NCBI GenBank assembly: GCA_905221605.1
Contig: CAJNDS010002669.1
Coordinates: 257,461 to 321,460, forward strand
Length of the DNA stretch: 64,000 nucleotides
Direction: 5' to 3'
Source: Symbiodinium natans
Lineage: Eukaryota; Sar; Dinophyceae; Suessiales; Symbiodiniaceae
A program made the translations under genes and the position numbers. A model generated the notes under the pieces. The model did not search any database, was not told the origin of the DNA, and was given only the letters and a program-made list of their open reading frames with translations. Shown one piece after another: positions 12,601 to 22,454 of the stretch (position 1 is the stretch's first letter; each line of letters starts with the position of its first letter).

Positions 12601-13545
12601 TCAATCACCGAGTAACCAGAGTTCTCGGAATGCCGAGCTTCTTGAGGCTGCCACAAGACTGTTGGAGTCCGTGGCCCAGGGACTCTGCCGTGGAATGTCG
12701 TACGGCGACTAGAAAGGCAGCGTGATGGCATGCGGCGGCAGATCGAAAATGATGAGACAGGATGGCAAGCCTAAGATTCGCCCAAGATTGCTTGAGTGCA
12801 GTGCGAATTCACATCACATTCGCAACTGGCACACAGCAACCGTACTGTGTGCGAGCAGTCGGTACGGATGACTCTGTGAGAAGGTCATTGCCGTCGTCGT
12901 CATTTTTTGGCGTGGTCTTCCTGACTGAAACAGACGAGTCTGTGGTTCTGGTTCGAGCTGCCATCTGAGATTCAAACCCCTAAATCCCGTGCACAATCAT
13001 TGAAACAGATTGGAACCCAGATCTTGTTAGGAAGGGCGTGTCCTGCCCTTAGCCGATTGTGGCTTGGCACCAGAGCAGAGGTTCACGCCTGGGCCTCGAT
13101 TGCAGTAGCAAAATAGGATGTTCTGACAATTAGACTCACGGCCGACTCAGGGCAAGGGTTGTTTGGCTATCTTTGTCGGGAGAGCGCATGTGCATCCGAG
13201 GTTCTATGATCACGTGCATACCACCGGGCTGGATGTGCCACAAGCTCCCTATGCACGTGCTGCACTGACCCTGGGCCCTTGCCTCGGTGACGGCAGGATG
13301 TTAAAGCACAGCCATGCTGAAAGCTGATCTGGCTTCAAGAACTGTAGAAGGGCAGTGCCACAAAGTGCAAGTCATCTAACGCACATCGCATGCTTGCAAA
13401 GGCAAAGACATGCTGTGGAGAGACTATGCCCAGGTGCACGATCGACAGATAGAAGCTTCACGCTCCGTTAAACAACATGACATACCAGTGTGACAGGCAG
13501 CATTTCGCATGCGAGGGCTTGGTCCTGGCGCCACGCGCTCAATAA
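387..13545 (+). CDS. Giant DUF3638/DUF3645 protein, multi-exon gene (N-terminal part and 3' end not seen)
   Basis: About 20 short exons on the + strand encode, in correct order, the conserved blocks of the large eukaryotic DUF3638 + DUF3645 family (Pfam families of unknown function, usually in proteins of thousands of residues). Blocks seen: QMLMGGGKT (P-loop, 652-678), TFDFSRE (1719-1739), RSAVCASPQSIKS (about 1882-1917), ALIDEIDW then VMHPLKSELHWP (7857-8028), RIRYGLLPD (about 10164-10190), VPFIGKD..SEFAHPDVAIG (10457-10524), LTLLSYRYEGLR (10673-10708), ELGSSVLFGRRLGFSGTPS (11727-11860), GRIHYEQGCDAKI (about 12061-12099), RLIDAGALVVGLSN (12523-12564), RFYDHVHTTGLD (13199-13234), KDMLWRDYAQAAFRMRGLG (13404-13520). 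Known of the family: the block order. Inference: an SF2-like ATPase. Several exon pairs join exactly in frame, which argues against a pseudogene. Exons before the P-loop region and after 13.55 kb were not recognised. Confidence 0.85.
1380..1920 (+). CDS. DUF3638 exons after the P-loop
   Basis: Three short exon pieces in family order. Near 1388-1420, RSSLLTFSRN resembles the block of the form LLxFSRxVL. At 1695-1739, DDVQFEVLTFDFSRE matches the block of the form VxTFxFDR. At about 1846-1920, LLHRLRHARQRRSAVCASPQ continuing into SIKSS matches the block of the form RxAVVxTPxSVKSF, the position of helicase motif Ia. The last exon follows a CGCAG acceptor. Individually these are short; the support comes from their order and spacing between the P-loop and the DEID block. 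Ends are approximate. Confidence 0.55.
2700..3115 (+). CDS. Candidate exons of unknown affiliation inside the DUF3638 gene
   Basis: Two stretches read like coding sequence on the + strand. One at about 2717-2845 contains EAMQYFRENLTLDDKFHSNW followed by a hydrophobic helix. The other, in another frame at about 2984-3110, contains CEDFWKQCRDFCKEWAGW. They fall between the SIKSS block and the DEID block of the DUF3638 gene, where family members carry a poorly conserved linker. I cannot match them to a named domain, and they may be chance open frames. Confidence 0.2.
3215..3375. repeat. Purine-rich GAAA/GAGA low-complexity tract
   Basis: About 160 bases of almost pure A and G on the + strand, built of GAGA, GAAA and AAAGAAAG units. 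It probably lies in an intron of the surrounding gene. No coding signal is supported there. Confidence 0.85.
3646..3753 (-). repeat. Interstitial telomere-type repeat, CCCTAAA orientation, degenerate
   Basis: Roughly 14 units of CCCTAAA and one-base variants (CCTTAAA, CCCTGAA, CCCAAAA). The G-rich strand of this tract is the minus strand. It sits within the large intron region of the DUF3638 gene. Confidence 0.9.
3870..3946 (+). repeat. Interstitial telomere repeat, 11 perfect TTTAGGG units
   Basis: Exactly 11 uninterrupted TTTAGGG units (77 bases), the plant/dinoflagellate-type telomere motif. It lies 116 bases right of the degenerate CCCTAAA tract and in the opposite orientation, so the two could pair. 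Confidence 0.97.
3950..7800. other. Long stretch without recognised exons, probable intron(s) of the DUF3638 gene
   Basis: Between the SIKSS block (ends about 1920) and the DEID block (starts about 7806) I recognise no family block except possibly the candidates at 2.7-3.1 kb. The stretch holds a TA dinucleotide run at 4081-4100 and several open frames without recognisable domains, the longest about 157 codons (5712-6185, +). I do not annotate those as genes. Confidence 0.5.
7806..8065 (+). CDS. DUF3638 exons with the DEID (Walker-B-like) block
   Basis: Exon 7806-7880 (start approximate) reads LLDQVARKMLELFRGATALI and then DEIDW. Exon 7996-about 8065 reads VMHPLKSELHWPCGPVRALD. Joining codon TGG (7878-7880) to GTC (7996) gives DEIDW-VMHPLKSEL, the family's continuous block, in frame and at phase 0. 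The 115-base intron 7881-7995 starts with GC and ends with AG, followed by G. A GC donor is known from dinoflagellate genes. The clean join is strong evidence for a functional splice. Confidence 0.85.
9516..10230 (+). CDS. DUF3638 to DUF3645 linker exons
   Basis: Pieces matching the middle of the family: RWYYVQLLPLLATELA (9516-9563), VPREELLAFF (about 9688-9717), LARLPDAETKLLTLGRQLLH (about 9877-9936), AAKVFPHLLRNTS (10008-10046) and RIRYGLLPDRASF (about 10164-10202). The order follows the usual one: helical LLPxLA block, short PREELL block, KLLxLA block, PHxL and YGLL. Intron ends inside this stretch were not resolved. The best-supported pieces are the KLLTLGRQLL and YGLL blocks. Confidence 0.55.
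10454..10970 (+). CDS. DUF3645 core exons
   Basis: Exon 10454-10524 reads AVPFIGKDCPSTASEFAHPD and then VAIG, the hallmark block of DUF3645, after a TTAG acceptor. Exon 10672 to about 10744 continues LTLLSYRYEGLRKTDF. The joint ATC-GG|G-TTG restores the family's continuous IGLT...YRYEGLR block. Intron 10525-10671 is 147 bases, GT-AG, followed by G. A third piece at about 10911-10970 reads RWVSWIKEAGGRVTGF, matching the next family block (WVxxAGGRVRG). These three exons are the most diagnostic part of the gene. Confidence 0.9.
11727..11865 (+). CDS. DUF3645 exons with the FSGTPS motif
   Basis: Exon about 11727-11754 reads ELGSSVLF plus one base. Exon 11829-about 11865 reads RRLGFSGTPSE. Joined, they give LFG-RRLGFSGTPSE, a continuous family block; SGTPS occupies the place of helicase motif III (SAT/SGT). 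Intron 11755-11828 is only 74 bases, starts GC, ends TTTGCAG, and is followed by G. Without removing it the frame would be lost, so the join supports a real GC-AG intron. Confidence 0.85.
12056..12965 (+). CDS. DUF3645 downstream exons
   Basis: Three family blocks. Exon from 12056 (after GTGCAG, followed by G) reads GMGRIHYEQGCDAKI, the YExGxDGKI block. A piece at 12521-12580 reads RLIDAGALVVGLSN, matching the LIDTGALxxGxSN block. A piece at about 12909-12965 reads GVVFLTETDESVVLVRA, matching VVFLDExDxxMVLxR; here the conserved D-E-D is replaced by T-E-T-D. Exon ends other than 12056 are approximate. Confidence 0.7.
13151..13545 (+). CDS. DUF3645 exons with helicase-motif-V/VI-like blocks
   Basis: Exon about 13151-13274 contains RFYDHVHTTGLDVPQA and ends in LTL plus one base. 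Exon 13402-13433 reads (G)KDMLWRDYAQ. Exon 13497-about 13545 reads AAFRMRGLGPGATRSI. Joined they give TLG-KDMLWRDYAQ-AAFRMRGLG, the continuous family block. Intron 13275-13401 (127 bases) is GC-AG; intron 13434-13496 (63 bases) is GT-AG; both acceptors are followed by G. TTGLD and QAAFRMRGLG sit where SF2 helicases carry motifs V and VI. Nothing further downstream was recognised. Confidence 0.85.
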
Positions 13546-15313
13546 GACCTGACAGCTCACTTTGCTCCAAGTTGTTACGTTGTTGTGAGTCCGCATGGCT
13601 TCGCAGCAAGGCGCAAAGCTTGCAACTGCGCCGTCCCGAGCACGGCTGAGCCGGACATTGTGTAAAAAGGTGTAATCGATGAACGGGAAGAAGTTGGGGA
13701 GTGTCTGCCTGTTAGAGACTACTTGGGTCGTTCATGGTCCGTGTGGACTGATCAAATGCGCCATCTCAGTCAAGGCTGGTACCTCCGGAAATCCGCCACC
13801 TCATCGTTGCGACCAGGTGGCAGACAGCTTTTGGGAGCCAGCTGAACCGCAACCCAGATCCGCGGAGCTCACGCTCAGAGTGCCATGATTCATCATGATC
13901 ATTTTCGGGCTCAGGGCTCCCATGATGCGAGTGGCCCAGGTAGGTGAATCGGCAGAGGTGGAGCTACAACCGGCAAAATTGGCAAGCTGCGTGGCCCTCA
14001 GAAGTCTTCACATCGAGGGAGGGAAGAACGCGATTGTCTGAATGTCGGTGCCTTTCCGCGGCCCTCTCCAAATCGGGAGGGTAGTCCGGTGCCATGTTGC
14101 GGTTGCTCTGCACATGTCTTCCCCACCCTCGCCGTGGGGCTGCTTCACCCTTAGATTGTAAATTCAGCTCTTCTCCTCGCAGGGCTCTCCAGAGAATGCC
14201 GCAGAGCATATCCTGAGTGTTCAATCCCAAATGACCCCTGCTGGTGGAGAGCATATTAAGTTTGCTTTGTTTTAGGCTGGGGATGTTCGAAGCAATTGAA
14301 GTGCTCTGTTATATTAGATTGCTGAAGAATCTATACTATTGTGCTCGATAGGATCGTTGCTCTAACGACCCTTGCCAGGCCAAGTCTCCGTACCTAAGAT
14401 GTCTGAATGCTCGAATAAGAGTTCATGCACCAAGAATGCCATGTCAATAAAAATGCACAAGAAGGTGCACCAAGCGTGGACGACGACCTGATATCCCTGA
14501 GCGTCGGTCTTAGCACGGCTGCCGGCACGAGAGAGTGGAAGCAGATCACATTCATGGCTGAGAGTGTGATATGCAGTAGATTTCAGTAGGGCTTGGGCTT
14601 GGGCGCGAACATGATGTCTCGTATCTGTATGAGTGCGTATGGGCAGTGCGTGCCGTTGAGGACATGTTGTGTGGACACTTCCACTCAGCGCTCCGAACCC
14701 ATCAAGCCCTCCCTTTTCGGGTACCACTCATGACATGTAAGGGGCTTCTCTTCATGGGCACAAAAGGGCCGGAATTTAGAGAACTGACCTGCGCACCCAT
14801 CCTAGGTCCGGTGGTCAATACCAACTTGAACATTTTCGGCCAGGACTGCCTGCGAAGGGAACAATGCAAGAAGGGACCGTTCCAGTAAAGGCAATCAATC
14901 TTGCTATGTGTTTGCAGCATGACGGCACAGAGGTGAGGGCAAAGGCATGTGATGCACAGACACTTCATTGCAGGATGGGCAAGGAAGCGTGTCGATGTCT
15001 GGCCCACGTGTGTTGTGTTGCCACTGCTTTTCCCACCTTTGCTCCATGTTTTCGATCTGCTATGGTAGCGAGGCCGGCACCACTCCAGTTTGGGTTGGAC
15101 TCTTTGCAGGCGCGGTGCAGTACCTTCCGACGTGAACAGAACAAGCATGCAGGGAGTGGGTCACCAGGCATTTGACGCCTTCGCAGCCGCACCAGCCTAC
15201 CCGCAGCACAGCATTCAGGCGTGCTGCAGTGATACGCCTGATACGTAACAGGCCCCGGGCGCCTTTTTGCGACATAGGGTTTGACAAACCTCACCTGCGA
15301 CGAGCCATTTCCT

Positions 15314-15551
15314 TTGAAGGAGGTCTCCAATCAAACAAGGGGCCCGTGACATACGTAAGCAACAGAAGGGGGAAGCGCGAGATACTCCTATGTTACGCGA
15401 AGCCTTACTTAGGGCATAGAAGCTCATGCTTATTGAAGGAGGTCTCCAATCAAACAAGGGGCCCGTGACATACGTAAGCAACAGAAGGGGGAAGCGCGAG
15501 ATACTCCTATGTTACGCGAAGCCTTACTTAGGGCATAGAAGCTCATGCTTA
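15314..15551. repeat. Perfect 119-bp tandem duplication
   Basis: The 119-base segment 15314-15432 is repeated immediately at 15433-15551 with no mismatch that I can find. It includes GGGCCCGTGACATACGTAAG and ends in CATGCTTA. No coding meaning is evident. The identity suggests a very recent event or an assembly duplication. Confidence 0.97.
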
Positions 15552-16956
15552 TGGTGTGTTGGTTCCCCTGTGTTGATGGTCATCGTTGCTTGTCCATGGC
15601 AGGCTGCGCAGGCGAGCCCTGAAGAGCACAAGAAAGAGCTTGCTGCAGTTCTACGCTGGACGGGTGCCCCCGGGTAGAACAGCACACCCTGAAGCTGAAT
15701 TCCCAAAGGCGGTCAGCACCAGTGATGCGCTGCAAGGTGGCAACACGCTTGACAGTGACATCAAGCAGTTTCTTGCTTAGCCAAGAGTTGAACTTTAAAC
15801 TTTTTGGGCATCCTGATTTAGTAGGAAATATGAAACTTTAACCTTCTTTTTCCTTTGGCCATTGGAGAAGTAAGGTTTGCCTTGCTCTGCGAGCAGAACG
15901 TGGAAGCACTATGGAGGCAAAGCCTTGTATTGTCCTCTGCGGAGTTCATTTAATGGCGTGCGTTTAGGGATTTGGGATCTGCAGGCCGTATAATGCTTTT
16001 ATCACAGCATGCGTCCTTGGCATGAGACATGTTTGTGAGGAGCCGTGCCTGGTCTGTGGTTCAGGGCAAAGACAAAGAGGCGCAACGCTCATACTTCCAT
16101 GATCGTAGTTTGCCTCTTCTCTCGGCCAGGCATCAATGGGACTCTCAGCATGCTTGACAGTGCTGCGGATGCCGAGAGAAGATGTCAAGACCCAAGACTC
16201 TGGCCCAAGACGTTTTCTCACTCAACCATGATGAGGTCTCACGGCTATTCCTAATTATTACTAGTAAGGTCATACCGAACGATCCCGACCCGTTGGTGGA
16301 GGCCTCTTTCAGGGCGCTGCTATGAACAAGTAAGACAGCTATATGTTGTTGGTAAAACCTTCCGAGCTCGAGACGATTGGTGCCCTGCATGTCAAAAGGA
16401 GCGGACACTCAGTGAGCGGCTGGCAGAAAGGCTTCGCGCCAGGGACTTACTTGCAACAACATGCTTCCCTGTGGCTTCGACCGCCGCCTCTCGATATCAG
16501 CTAGCTCACTATTCGCTCACACAGCATCGACCACAAGGCCCATGCACACTGGATCACTCCCGAGGCTGCGGAGGGCCAGAAAAACCCAGTTTTTGCAGTT
16601 CTTGCTCCCTTTTTTGCCTTTGTTGCCTTTGGAGGTTCAGCAGGTCGGCAACGATCTCATTGCCGAGGCAGAGAGTGTCAACAAAGGGGCCATTCTGAGC
16701 CATTGCAATCCTCACACCAGGCATTGGGCCTCGATCAACGTGGTCTACTGGGAAAGGCGCAAGTCCCCCAAAAGTCCTCAAAGAGACATCGAAGTATTTG
16801 TGAAGGATCCGAGAAGGCCTCATGAGCTCTGATGTTCGCAGGGCAAGCTCGGACCGGGCTCGGTCTTCAAGGGCCTTGAGCAAGAGCAGGCACCCCTTTG
16901 AGGGAAGTTCACATCTCGGCTCTTTGGGCCACGTGGGGCCACGTCCTGTCCTGGAG

Positions 16957-17050
16957 GTACAGGAAGAAGAGCAGGAGGAGGAGCAGGAACAGGAGCAAGA
17001 AGAAGAGCAGGAGCAGGAGGAGGAAGTGGAGCAGGAAGACGAGGAGGCCA
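16957..17050 (+). repeat. GAG/CAG-rich low-complexity tract
   Basis: Imperfect GAAGAAGAGCAGGAGGAG-type units, reading as a Glu/Gln run in one + frame (16822-17064, 80 codons). It may be part of an exon or an intronic repeat. Confidence 0.7.
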
Positions 17051-18763
17051 GCCACAGCTCGTAGCCGCCTCACCCTGATCTAAAGCCTTTACCAGGAAGA
17101 AGCTGCCGATCTGAAGTTTTCAAGGGAAGATGAAGGCCCCAAAACAGTGTCCACATCTGGCGATAAGTGATGATAAGCGCCTTTCCTGGTTCTCGCAGTT
17201 TGTTGGCACCTTGCGCCGGCAAGGTGAGCTGGCCTGGAACCCGATGCTCCTTTCAGAAGAGCCAAGACTCTCCGATAGCGGTTACACGTTCTACCGGTGC
17301 TGTCCTCGCCTCAGCTTCGAGTCGAGCGTTGCGATTCACATTGCCTGGGAAATTTGAATTTAAAGTGGTGACCTCAATGCGATTTGTCATGCCCGTTTGG
17401 CCGAGAGGTGATGGGCTCTCTGTTTTTAATGGCAAGCTCATGCAGGTGCAGAACTTCTTGGGTAGGATGACTTCAAAGGTGGTATCATCGCATGGGTGCC
17501 CATTTCGGGTGTTGCCTTGCGCTGGGAAGCGCAGGCACAGAAATGCCTACGCTTTCCACCGTGGTTTATGGCGTCGCAGCATGTCTGGCATGTTTAGTCT
17601 TGAAGGGACAGCTAGTCTCCGGAGCACATCTCGAATTGTCATTGTTCTCTGGTTGACACTCGAGACACTATAGCAGGAATTACTTTCGACAGCAGTGGCG
17701 ACTGAAGACTGACGACGCCCAAGCAAGAAGTGAGTTGTTCAAAACATTCCCCGCTTGCACATCGTGGCACCATGTGGCCTCAGGTCCGGCGACTGAAATG
17801 CTGCCTGATGCTGGTGGAGTGGGCTGACTTCCCAGAGAAGAGTTGGGGCAACTCTCTGGGTACTCCTTCACAGTCCTCCACAGCCCGGCAAGCTTTCGTA
17901 AATCTGAGCCACCATGTTTTGCAGTTGCTCGACAGGCGTTTCTCAGTTTGTTACGTACATATGGTAAACTACATATAGACGCAGGGGGTAATTAAGGCTG
18001 ATAACATAAGATAGGTAGGAGACCTAGGCTGGGAAGATCTAGGCCTCGGGCGAGATGCCAAGACTCATTCCATGCTAGGAAGCGGGAGTCTGGGCTCGAA
18101 TCGAGATAGCACTTCGGCTTTGGGTACCTCTTCATGGCAGAATATTCTCCCATATCTTTCCTTCCTCGGCCCTCCTCTGAGCACAAGCGTTACGTTGCCG
18201 AATTATCGAAGCACAACGAAGCATAACATCCCAACGGAGTGCGCCTTAAGGTGCCTGGCGGGCGCACGCGTGAGCTTCTGCAGCAGGTCGAGGTGGGTAG
18301 CTACGGGTCGTTCTCGCCTCAACTCTTCCGGTCCAAGCAGTTCGACGGATTTGGGTGATATGAGCCACATCATGAACGTTGCAGTAAAGGTTTTTTATCC
18401 GGCTGTTCATGGCTGATCATAGATGCTCTGCTGCTCGACAATTCCTATGCGCTTTGTGTTTTGCCCGACACTGGGCCCATCCGGGCCCAAGTTTCGATCA
18501 GCTGCCCCTGCTTGTCAGGCCGTTGCCCCCGGCTCGGATGCTTTGCGCGCGGCTCTGAACGCCTTGGAGCTGGAGGGTGTGGAGGCCCCTTTGAGTGCTC
18601 ACCTGTGGTATGATAAATGTTTTTTGGGACCAGCATACTGTTACGCTTAAAGCAGGCCAGAACCTTATAATCCCTTGGCAAGAGACTTCTTCGTCTCCAG
18701 GAGCTCACGGAGCCACAGTCCAAGTCCCTGATGGAATGCCGGAGCCCTCAGCCAGAGGTTGTT

Positions 18764-18851
18764 AGGGGGGTTTAGGGTTTCGGGTTCAGGGGTTAGGGTT
18801 TTGGGTTATAGGGTCTAGAGTCTAGGGTCTAGGGTTTAGGGTTTAGGGTTT
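18764..18851 (+). repeat. Degenerate TTTAGGG-type repeat
   Basis: About 12 variant units (TTTAGGG, TTCAGGG, TCTAGGG, TTTTGGG), G-rich on the + strand. An old interstitial telomere-like tract. Confidence 0.85.
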
Positions 18852-19720
18852 GGCTTTTCAGTGCATTCCGTATAAGGCTTGCACCTACAAGCCGGCGGAT
18901 ATCAGAACCTGCCGTTGTCCAGGCGAGTACCGTTTGGGGGGTTCTTGGGGCACCTTGAGACCACCCTGAGACTAAGAGTGTGCAGGGGGGCATGCCAGTG
19001 GAGCTCCGTGGGCCTCTGGCCGAAGAGATGTTCAAGCAAACCTCCGCCGCTCAAAGTGCCAGGACGGTCGCTGAGCTCAGCCGGATGATGCAATCGGAAG
19101 CACCGACGCCTGCGCCTCAAGGACTGTCGCAGAAAGTGGCGTAGCACCAGCATGCAAGCCTACAAAGGTGTCCCGTGCAGCCCGGACGCTTCTTCTGCTT
19201 GGTCTCCCTCTTTGAAGCCGAGCAGCTTGTATTCACTACGGCCAGTCGTGGCATCTTCCAGCTTTGGCCATACTTGCCCAACACAGAGGCATCTCCGAGC
19301 AGCACCAAACTCAGCGCTTAGCAAAAGTGGTGGTTCAGGGAGTTTAGTAACATTTAGGGTCGGGGTTGCCTGTATTGCTTGAGTGTTTGGGGCTTGGTTT
19401 TGCCAGATGTTGCCAGTTTGCTTGTTTTGTGTGCTGTCTGACTGTGGGCCACAGATGACCCAGAGGTCCTTCACAGCAGGCCGCCCTTCTCCATGGGTGT
19501 CGCGCTGTGCGGACCTTTTTCATGCTGGCGTGTCAAGGGGTGAAAGCCTGGAATTCGACGGTTTGCATGCCCAGGCGCGCCCCTGTGGCCTTGGAGGGGC
19601 AGCCGCTGGATACCAGCAATGACTTCTCACTGGGCCCTCCCTTTCAGTCATTTGCTGCCTGCAGCCCAGCTCACTCAGTTTACTCAAGTTTCCTCATAGT
19701 CAGCTTACCAAGCTTCTGGC

Positions 19721-20323
19721 TTGCAAGATCCTCAGGCAAGCCAGCTTAGCCGCTTCGTAGATTCCGAGGCCAGAATGCAGTCTTGTGAGAAGCACGCTCG
19801 GCTGTTCCAACAGCCGCTTGAAGCTAAGAATGATCGAGCCCTTACCCCCTCTGCGCCAGCCATGGGTGCAGTGAGTCCAGGAATTGACCTGGACCAGGAT
19901 TGTCCTCACGAATATTCACGAATGCTGCGCCCACACAGCCTCTCGCCATTACTGTACAAGGCTTCACACCTGGTCATGATCCATGATATTGGCAGCGACA
20001 GAAGAGGAGGAAGAAGAAGCAGGCCGATGGAGGAGAGGAGTCAGAGTTTACTACTAGAACAGTGCAGAGAGGAAGCAAAGCAACAAGATCGGAAAATGCC
20101 GTGGTATGGCCGCATTGAGATGAATTCGTCACAGAGAAGGCGACGAGGCTTCCGACAACACAAGGCCTTGAAATCTTGCTCCCGGAAGCGCATGCATTTA
20201 GGGCTGAATTCGCTTGGTGGCGAGACACTCTGTGTTTGCATAAGAAGGAAATGGCAAAGGTTTCACGGGGAAATGCAGGCAAAGAAGATGCAAAAGAGGA
20301 GAAGATGCAAGTTCGTAGAGTAG
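19721..20323 (+). CDS. Unassigned open frame, 200 codons
   Basis: A 200-codon + strand frame with a basic, Arg/Lys/Gln-rich second half and no domain I recognise. Overlapping frames also look partly coding (a Lys-rich piece near 20000-20090 and a Glu/Lys piece near 20176-20330). The frame may only reflect purine-rich sequence; no splice-supported model could be built. Confidence 0.15.
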   Translation: MQDPQASQLSRFVDSEARMQSCEKHARLFQQPLEAKNDRALTPSAPAMGAVSPGIDLDQDCPHEYSRMLRPHSLSPLLYKASHLVMIHDIGSDRRGGRRSRPMEERSQSLLLEQCREEAKQQDRKMPWYGRIEMNSSQRRRRGFRQHKALKSCSRKRMHLGLNSLGGETLCVCIRRKWQRFHGEMQAKKMQKRRRCKFVE

Positions 20324-21222
20324 CCACTGCTGGCACAACTATAGGAGGCTTGACATCGCGAGACTGATCTGCTGCCAGGTCTCATTTAGTGCTCGAGAGC
20401 TTTGTGCAGTCGACTTATGCCTCACGGGGAGCAAGCACGAAGAGTAGAGGCCTTAAAGCCAGGCAGCACATGGTTCTTGTGATTGTGACTAGCGGTTGGG
20501 CGCAGCAGCCGCGCAAGTCAGCACAGGCGCTTGGAATGGTGGGAGCAAGTGCGGCACTGCAGACGTCGAGCACAAACACGGCCTGCAGGGCCCCGAGATG
20601 CCGAGAACGCTATCAGATGCAGCAGATATCCCGATAGTATGCGATATTCCATGCACTGTGACACTGTATTTAGAGCACCAACTTTAGCAGTCTGAGGGTC
20701 TCAGGGACAGCGACACTGCGCATCTGTGCGATAACATGTGCATCCTATAGAGCTGATACAGGAACAGTTAGGTTTTTTGCTTGCCGGCCAATGAAGCAGC
20801 GTTTATGCGGGGTGGCACCAAGTAGCGGATGGCACCAAAGATATGTCAGGCATCGCAGCTTGGGACAGTAAGTCAGCATATCTCAGTATGCCGGCAAACT
20901 GCTAGGACGGCAGGTCCAGCATGTTTCTCGACTTGCAACGGCCTTCTTTGTGATTGTGCCTCTTTGAGATGCGGAAATCCAGGATGCTCCTGGCACACCC
21001 TGCATATAAACGCGGCCAGCGCAAATTTGAATAAGACCTACTCAAATTGCTGCAAAATCTCAAGGTTCCATCGTTATCCGTCGCTGCTCTGCTTCTTCCT
21101 CCGAGCATTCGACACAAGGCAAGGTGGCGAAAAGTAATCGATACTATATTATATACATATTTGTAGACATGATGCGGCAAGTGTGTGTGGCACCTTGCAT
21201 GTCCCAACGTACATCTCTGCAG

Positions 21223-22139
21223 GCACGGCTTGAGAGCTCCATCGCAAAGGCCGCCGATAAACTGCAAGTAAGAACCGTCACATGGTCAGTTTTTCGGGTG
21301 CCCTAGACACAATACATACATATATATATATATATGTGTATAAGGGGCCGTGACAGCGGGGATCCCAAAAGGGGACCCTGGCTAAGAGAACTTACCTTCT
21401 CTCTAGGCGATTAATGTCAAGAGCGCAGCGAGCAACGTGCAGGTAAGAACGGTCTTGCGCCGCCGCGGTGCAAGTGCAAGGCAGTTGTTTGCCCTTCAGG
21501 CGCACTCGGGTGAGAGACCAAAACTACCTTGCCTCGCACATGTTGTCTGCACCAGGCTGGAGGCAAGTGCCTGCATCTGAGCGCGCAAGATCTCACGCAA
21601 GCGCCCAGCCCCTCAGTCAAGACACCTTGCTGCTGTGGCGGTAAGCCTTTTTCTACACTGTTGAAGGCTTCAGCAGTTTGGTCTTCTGGATGCCATTGAT
21701 GCTGGGCGACTCGCATTGACGGCGGCAAGGCGGCTTCGCTCCATAAACCGTCACACTCCTGTCGGTCGTTACTCGGTACTAGTAGGTCTGGGTGCACCCT
21801 GCCATTATCTTCCCATTGGCCCACTGGGCCATCATGTCCCAGCCATGTCCCAGCCTGCCCTGGCAGCCTTGGGAGGATGGATGCAGGTGAGGGTGTCACA
21901 ATGGAGTTGGGCTCTCGTCTTGACTTCACTTTGCTCTCCAAAGGGATCTAGCTGGCACAAGTAAGGCGAGCGAGCGTGAGCCTCTCCAGCTTCTTGCAGC
22001 TCATGGGATCTTTACCTGGGGGTGATGCCTGGGCCTGACCTGTTAACAGGTGCATTGCAAGGGTTTTTGCAGATCTTTGCAGCCTTTTCACCTTGCTTAG
22101 GACATCGACGAAGTCGGTGGGAAAGAAGCTGCCTTGGAC
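21223..22139 (+). CDS. Candidate run of very short exons, unknown protein
   Basis: Three small phase-0 exons with good splice signals on the + strand. 21223-21267 (15 codons: ARLESSIAKAADKLQ) lies between CTGCAG and GTAAGAAC. 21407-21442 (12 codons: AINVKSAASNVQ) lies between TCTCTAG and GTAAGAAC. 22101-22139 (13 codons: DIDEVGGKEAALD) follows GCTTAG and precedes GTCAGG. A possible longer exon, about 21556-21651, ends at GTAAGCC. All acceptors are followed by G. The pieces are Ala/Lys/Ser-rich and probably helical. No family recognised; the splice-signal pattern is the main support. Confidence 0.3.
21314..21342. repeat. TA dinucleotide run
   Basis: A short (TA)n microsatellite inside the putative 139-base intron 21268-21406. 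That intron also contains an inverted repeat, GGGATCCC..GGGGACCC. Confidence 0.8.
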
Positions 22140-22454
22140 GTCAGGGGACCCGGAGGGTATCGCAGCGTTGGCGTTGACGGCTGCCAGTTCGCCCAAGTGC
22201 CCCACACCCGGCCCGAGCCCAACCTGGTGATGCCTGATGCTACTGAATCGACGGGGCGGCAAGGCAGATAAGACGAGCAATGCAAAACAACATGAAACAC
22301 CCGATTAAACACACTCTTCAAAAAGCCCTTCTGGTAAGTGCAGTTCGGTAGATGTCCAGCCTACCGTATGGGTTCAATCGGGCTGCATTCCTTGGACCCC
22401 TTTCCCACCGAGCACACAAGAGGCGATTCATTAAATCTGCGGGGAATGCACCTC

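Larger units (their letters stand above)
13650..19700. other. No recognised gene; may hold unrecognised 3' exons of the DUF3638 gene
   Basis: Many short open frames, none with a domain I know. Coding-like but unassigned pieces: AQASPEEHKKELAAVLRW near 15605-15660 (+), an acidic Glu/Gln-rich frame at 16822-17064 (+), and about 18530-18640 (+). The C-terminal part of DUF3645 proteins is poorly conserved, so some of these could be its last exons. Confidence 0.4.

Noticed and set aside
21417-21941. 174-codon minus-strand frame
   Set aside because: No domain, and it overlaps a better splice-supported exon candidate on +.
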